64,000 nucleotides of DNA from Polaribacter sp. Hel_I_88 (GTDB lineage Bacteria > Bacteroidota > Bacteroidia > Flavobacteriales > Flavobacteriaceae): contig NZ_JHZZ01000001.1 in assembly GCF_000687935.1 (NCBI RefSeq), positions 744,001-808,000 on the forward strand. The letters are read 5' to 3'. The notes below the pieces were generated by a model. It saw only the letters and a program-made list of their open reading frames with translations, ran no database searches and was not told the DNA's origin. Made by a program: the position numbers and the translations under genes. Positions 60,019 through 64,000 of this stretch are shown here, one piece after another; within the stretch, counting starts at the first letter, position 1, and every line of letters starts with the position of its first letter.

Positions 60019-62811
60019 TTAAATACTCAAAATATAATCTGTTAAATTAGTTTTTGAAGATAAATTCAACTTTTTTCTTAATCTATATCTTCTAATTTCT
60101 ACACTTTTTACAGAGATATTTAATAAAGGTGCAATTTCTTTGGAGGTTAAGTTTAACCTTAAATATGCACAAAATTTTAAATTGTTGTGCGTTAAATCAG
60201 GATGTAATTTTTTTGCACGTTTTAAGAAGTCTTTGTCTGCATTATTAAAAGCCTCTTTAAAAAAGTCCCAATCCTTTGTGCTATTTAAATTTTTCTCAAT
60301 TAATTTATAAATAGGATTTGAATCATCTATTTGCGGGTTTTGTTTCAACTCCTTTTTAATACTTCTTAAAAACTCGTTTCTTTTAATAATACTCATGGTA
60401 GAAATTGCCAACTCTCTATTTTTACTTTCAATTTCTTGGCTTAGTTTTTCGTTTGTTAACTTTATAACTTCTTGATCCGTTTTAATTTTTTGAACCTCTA
60501 GCTGCCTAAAATTGTGTTCTACTAATTTTTTATGACGTTTTCTATAATCCTTTTTATATAATTTATGTACAAAAAACACAACTGATAAAAAAAGCAAAAC
60601 ATACAACACAATTGCTGTTGTTGTAAAATATATTGGTGGATTAATCCTAAAATTATAAGTAATTGTGTTCTCTGAAAAATGATTTGCAATAACTGATCTC
60701 AAACTTATTTTATACGTTCCAAATGATAAATTTTCAAATTTTAAATAAGATGAACTTCCTAAATCGATCCAATTATTGTCGTTTATTTTATACTGATAAT
60801 TTATAAACTGGTATTTGTTATATACAGGACTGCTAAACTGAAATTCAATTGAATTTTGATTCGCCTTAAAATCTCCAGATTTCTGTAAATTAATCTCTAA
60901 AGTATCAACGTTATTAAGGAGTATAGTATTTAAATAAATTTTATGCGCAAAATCTTGTTTCTTATCTAAATCTAGCAATAAATACCCATTCGTTTTTCCT
61001 ATCAAATAATGGTTATTATAAACATTTGAAATACTTTCAAAACTAACGGTTGTTTTCCTTAAATAACTTTGAACCGGAATAAAATTAAGACTGTACTTAT
61101 TTTCGATAGGCCCTTTTTCTAAGTAACTAATCGTGCTTTTATTAAAAGACCAAAGTTTATTATTTTTATCACTTATAAGTTTTCCAGACACATATTCGTC
61201 AGAAGAAAAAAGCGAACTAAAAACGCTATCTTTTTTAAAGGTATTTGTTGATGTTTGCAACTTAAAAACACCTTTCTTATAACTATAAAGAAGATCATCA
61301 TCGTACTTTGTTAAACCAGATCCTTTTCCTTTTTCTATGGATGATAATAAAATATTCTCTTTGAATTTCTGATAATCATCATCAAAAACCAATTTATAAA
61401 CCCCTTTATATTCATGATTCACAAAGATTTCTTTTGGATTTATCAATTCAAAAAAACGCGCGGAGTTCTGAAAACCTTTCAGCTTATTTTTCAATTGCCA
61501 AACATCATTTTTCTTCTCTAAAATGCTCATTCCTGAGTAATGACCTTGTAAAATTAAATTTGATTTTTCAGGGATTTCTCTAAAATTCCACGTTCCAGAA
61601 AAGTCAGTAATTTTTAAAGCTGAATTATTTTTAATTTGATAAGTACCTGAAGTATGTCCACATAACAAATCGCCATTTGTAGCAAAAAGTGACCAAATTT
61701 GACCTGTAATTCCTGAAACTTTTTTTAGAGGTTCATTTGTATTTATAGCTTTATAAAATAGTCCTTGATTTGTACCAATATAAATTTTATCCTCAAAACT
61801 TAAGGAACAATAGGTGGTTCCAAAATGACCATCATCATCATTAAATTCTTTGATAAAAGATTGATTATTTAAGCAATTTATGCCATTATCTAAAGCAGAC
61901 CACACATTACCATCTACATCTTCATACAAATACAAAACTGTATTATTAGTTAAGCCAACAGTTTGATCTATTCTATTAATAACTTCTCCTTTTGATGAAA
62001 TATGCAAAACACCATTAGATATAGTACCCAACATAAAAGAATTATCTCTTAAACGAATTCCGCAAAATATTTGATCTTTTGTAAATTCCTTATTTACAGG
62101 TGCATCCCATTTACTAACAACATCATTCTCAATAAGAAAAAAACCTTCACTCCTTGTTAAAACCAAATAATTGTTATCAATTTTAAATAGATTTAAAACT
62201 AATTTAACGTTATAATCATCTGGAAATTTTGTAATTAAAACCTCTTTTCCGTTTTCTAATTTTACTAGAGTTCCATCTTGTTTAAAAATATAAATAACAG
62301 CATCTATCTCAAAAATTCGATAATAATTGTTAAAATCTGTTAGATAATTTATTTCTTCAGTTTCTATATTGTAAAAATAAATTCGATGAAAAGATTGAAA
62401 TAAAATCCATTTTTGATACTTTTTGATATTCCAAATATTCTCGTCTTCAAAAAGCTCATTTTCTATTTTTTTTGAGATGGATTTGTAATTTAAAATCCCT
62501 TTTTGATCTTTTCTCCAAAAACCAAATTCCATATAAGCTCCACTGTAAATTTTATCTTCATCTGCAAACAAAGATCTAATAACAGTGCTGTTAGAAGAAG
62601 GGTTCAGCGTCCATCTTGCTCCATTAAATTCTAATAAACCTTCATTATTGGCAACAAATATGGTTTTGTTTTTATTTTGAGTGATTGCCCAATTTTGGTT
62701 TTCAGAACGATAATCCTCTGGTTGGAATTTTAAAATTGGTGGAATTTCTTGACCAATGAAAATGCCAGAAATAAAAAAAAAGAGTAAAAATAGATTCTTT
62801 TTAAAACTCAT
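60019..62811 (-). CDS. Y_Y_Y / beta-propeller membrane regulator with LuxR-type HTH
   Basis: This 930-residue regulator has a signal peptide (FFFISGIFIGQ), a periplasmic beta-propeller of two-component-regulator-type repeats (about 30-650), a Y_Y_Y domain (about 640-720, with YKINDNNWIDLGSSSYLKFENL), one membrane helix (TTTAIVLYVLLFLSVVFFV, about 727-745), a coiled coil (750-800) and a C-terminal LuxR-like HTH (about 868-930, LRLNLTSKEIAPLLNISVKSVE, RRYRLRKKLNL). There is no kinase. It most likely senses a glycan fragment in the periplasm and controls the susCD genes 255 bases downstream on the same strand. Confidence 0.9.
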   Translation of the reverse strand: MSFKKNLFLLFFFISGIFIGQEIPPILKFQPEDYRSENQNWAITQNKNKTIFVANNEGLLEFNGARWTLNPSSNSTVIRSLFADEDKIYSGAYMEFGFWRKDQKGILNYKSISKKIENELFEDENIWNIKKYQKWILFQSFHRIYFYNIETEEINYLTDFNNYYRIFEIDAVIYIFKQDGTLVKLENGKEVLITKFPDDYNVKLVLNLFKIDNNYLVLTRSEGFFLIENDVVSKWDAPVNKEFTKDQIFCGIRLRDNSFMLGTISNGVLHISSKGEVINRIDQTVGLTNNTVLYLYEDVDGNVWSALDNGINCLNNQSFIKEFNDDDGHFGTTYCSLSFEDKIYIGTNQGLFYKAINTNEPLKKVSGITGQIWSLFATNGDLLCGHTSGTYQIKNNSALKITDFSGTWNFREIPEKSNLILQGHYSGMSILEKKNDVWQLKNKLKGFQNSARFFELINPKEIFVNHEYKGVYKLVFDDDYQKFKENILLSSIEKGKGSGLTKYDDDLLYSYKKGVFKLQTSTNTFKKDSVFSSLFSSDEYVSGKLISDKNNKLWSFNKSTISYLEKGPIENKYSLNFIPVQSYLRKTTVSFESISNVYNNHYLIGKTNGYLLLDLDKKQDFAHKIYLNTILLNNVDTLEINLQKSGDFKANQNSIEFQFSSPVYNKYQFINYQYKINDNNWIDLGSSSYLKFENLSFGTYKISLRSVIANHFSENTITYNFRINPPIYFTTTAIVLYVLLFLSVVFFVHKLYKKDYRKRHKKLVEHNFRQLEVQKIKTDQEVIKLTNEKLSQEIESKNRELAISTMSIIKRNEFLRSIKKELKQNPQIDDSNPIYKLIEKNLNSTKDWDFFKEAFNNADKDFLKRAKKLHPDLTHNNLKFCAYLRLNLTSKEIAPLLNISVKSVEIRRYRLRKKLNLSSKTNLTDYILSI

Positions 62812-62826
62812 CTTTTCTAAATAGTA

Positions 62827-63567
62827 TTAAGTTGATAAAATTAAAAATAAACCTGCTGCTAAAACTGCTCCAATAATGGGTCCAAGAACAGGAATCCAAG
62901 CATAACTCCAATCGTTAGAAACTTTGTTTTTTATGGGCAATATTGCATGAATTATTCTTGGTCCAAAATCTCTTGCTGGGTTAATTGCATAGCCAGTTGT
63001 ACCTCCTAAAGACAAACCAATTACCCAAACTAAAATTGCAACAGGTAAAGCACCCAAAGAACCTAAACCTATAGGAATTACCCCATTTTCAACATCATTT
63101 AAATTGGCATCTGTAAAATATAAAACCACAAAAACCAGCACAAAACAGCCGATAATTTCACTAATTAAATTGCTGGTGTAATTTCTAATGGCTGGAGAAG
63201 TACAAAAAACAGCTTTTTTTAATTCGCCATTTTTAGTGGCTTTAAAATGGTCTTTATATATTAACCAAGCAAAAAAAGCACCTAACATTGCCCCTATAAA
63301 TTGAGCGATTACATATTCTAAAACCAAAGACCAATCAAACTTTCCTGCAACAGCCAAACCAATACTTACTGCCGGATTTAAATGCGCTCCACTAATTGGC
63401 CCAGCAACAGAAACACCTACAAAAACTGCAAAACCCCAAGCTGTAGTTATTACCATCCAGCCTAAATCGTTTGATTTTGTTTTTTCTAAAACTACATTAG
63501 CCACAACACCTGCACCTAAAAGAATTAATAAAAAAGTTCCTATAATTTCTGCTATAAATGGTGTCAT
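62827..63567 (-). CDS. glpF: MIP family channel, probable glycerol facilitator (GlpF)
   Basis: This 246-residue protein has six membrane helices and the two MIP half-helix motifs GAHLNPAVSIGLAV and GYAINPARDFGPRI. The Asp after the second NPAR is typical of glycerol facilitators rather than water-only aquaporins. The gene downstream of its promoter partner ends at 63873 on the same strand and reads as glycerol kinase, which supports glycerol as the substrate. It lies 15 bases before the PUL regulator gene. Confidence 0.92.
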   Translation of the reverse strand: MTPFIAEIIGTFLLILLGAGVVANVVLEKTKSNDLGWMVITTAWGFAVFVGVSVAGPISGAHLNPAVSIGLAVAGKFDWSLVLEYVIAQFIGAMLGAFFAWLIYKDHFKATKNGELKKAVFCTSPAIRNYTSNLISEIIGCFVLVFVVLYFTDANLNDVENGVIPIGLGSLGALPVAILVWVIGLSLGGTTGYAINPARDFGPRIIHAILPIKNKVSNDWSYAWIPVLGPIIGAVLAAGLFLILST

Positions 63568-63872
63568 TGGTTTTTAGTTGGTTTTATTTCTCGCAAAAAC
63601 GCGAAGGCGTAAAGTTTTTTACAAGATGTGAGTTATTAAATGTATTTTTTTGATCCTTATTCTCTATGATTTTATTTCTTGTAAAACATAAAAGCACAAC
63701 GTTTATTTCTCTTTTTTTTATGTATTCCTTAATTGTAAGGTTCTTATAGATAAACTTCTTTAAAACGTTTTTATCTTGTCTCTTGTTTCCTTTTCATCCA
63801 CAAGTCGTAAGTTATTTAGTCTTTTCTCTTTCACCTTTTCTCACTTATCTATAAAGAAAACTTACACTAAAG
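63568..63872. other. Gap between glpK and glpF, with two repeat fragments
   Basis: No gene is visible in this gap of 305 bases. TCTCGCAAAAACGCGAAGGC (63588-63620 with its tail GTAAAGTTTTT) is a familiar flavobacterial intergenic repeat with hairpin form TCGC/GCGA. ATCTTGTCTCTTGTTTCC (63772-63794) recurs at 26678-26700. The rest is AT-rich. Confidence 0.5.
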
Positions 63873-64000
63873 TTATTCAGTCCAAAACTCCAAAGCCTTT
63901 ACAGCTTTATACCAACCTTTTATATTTCTGTTAATTTTTTCTCTTTCTTGTGTTGGTTCAAATTCTTGATCTATTTGCCATATTTCTTGAATTTCTTCTT
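63873..64000 (-). CDS. glpK: Glycerol kinase (GlpK), C-terminal end, cut by window edge
   Basis: Only 42 residues are visible, reading IWQIDQEFEPTQEREKINRN and ending GWYKAVKALEFW-TE before the stop at 63873-63875. This is the form of the glycerol kinase C-terminus (W-x-F-P...W-x-x-A-V), and glpF follows on the same strand. GlpK phosphorylates glycerol to glycerol-3-phosphate. The assignment rests on a short piece plus context. Confidence 0.75.
   Translation of the reverse strand, partial: EEIQEIWQIDQEFEPTQEREKINRNIKGWYKAVKALEFWTE

Overview
The window comes from a member of the Bacteroidota, most likely a marine Flavobacteriaceae close to Polaribacter or Tenacibaculum. The evidence is low GC, promoters of the TTG / TAnnTTTG type, the gliding and type IX secretion genes gldKLMN, a SusC/SusD pair with glycoside hydrolases, a PL7 alginate lyase, and several families of short palindromic intergenic repeats typical of flavobacteria. 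No tRNA, rRNA, CRISPR array or prophage was seen.

Layout. 1-12684 is a sulfur and methionine block on the minus strand: cysN (cut by the window edge), cysD, cysH and a DUF2061 gene; a PagL-like outer-membrane protein; an Rrf2 regulator; a PL7 alginate lyase; then metZ, a metX-thrA fusion and metY, with a SAM-I riboswitch in the metY leader. metK is divergent and its leader looks like a SAM-II riboswitch. 14129-19322 (+) holds a zinc metalloprotease, a TonB-associated surface protein and a dihydrouridine synthase. 19455-25578 holds a possible two-gene toxin-antitoxin-like module, an EEP phosphatase, an MscS channel, two tandem Spy-like proteins with matching ECF-type promoters, and a gamma carbonic anhydrase. 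25632-29653 encodes a LytTR response regulator, a TPR histidine kinase and a carboxypeptidase-like-domain protein. 29869-33517 is mixed housekeeping.

33595-35596 is the most unusual stretch. Two orphan genes lie in a row, each bounded by its own inverted repeat set in a shared, longer conserved frame. This resembles integron cassette logic without an integrase or the canonical attC core. 35693-39872 holds an ABC-F ATPase, DUF983 and DUF5053 proteins, and a FAD oxidoreductase. An IS110-family insertion sequence follows (about 39957-41243), with a candidate bridge RNA upstream of its transposase.

41781-50082 is gldKLMN followed by an arginase-fold protein that lacks its metal ligands and topA. 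50203-62811 is a polysaccharide utilisation locus, probably for beta-1,3-glucan: a Y_Y_Y/LuxR-type regulator, SusC, SusD, a GDPD-GH16 fusion lipoprotein, an EEP lipoprotein and a GH3 beta-glucosidase. glpF and the end of glpK close the window.

Many tracked reading frames begin upstream of the true start. I moved starts where a signal peptide, a conserved N-terminus, an upstream terminator or a repeat decides the matter (cysD, cysH, the PagL-like gene, topA, the GDPD-GH16 gene, the FAD oxidoreductase and others).
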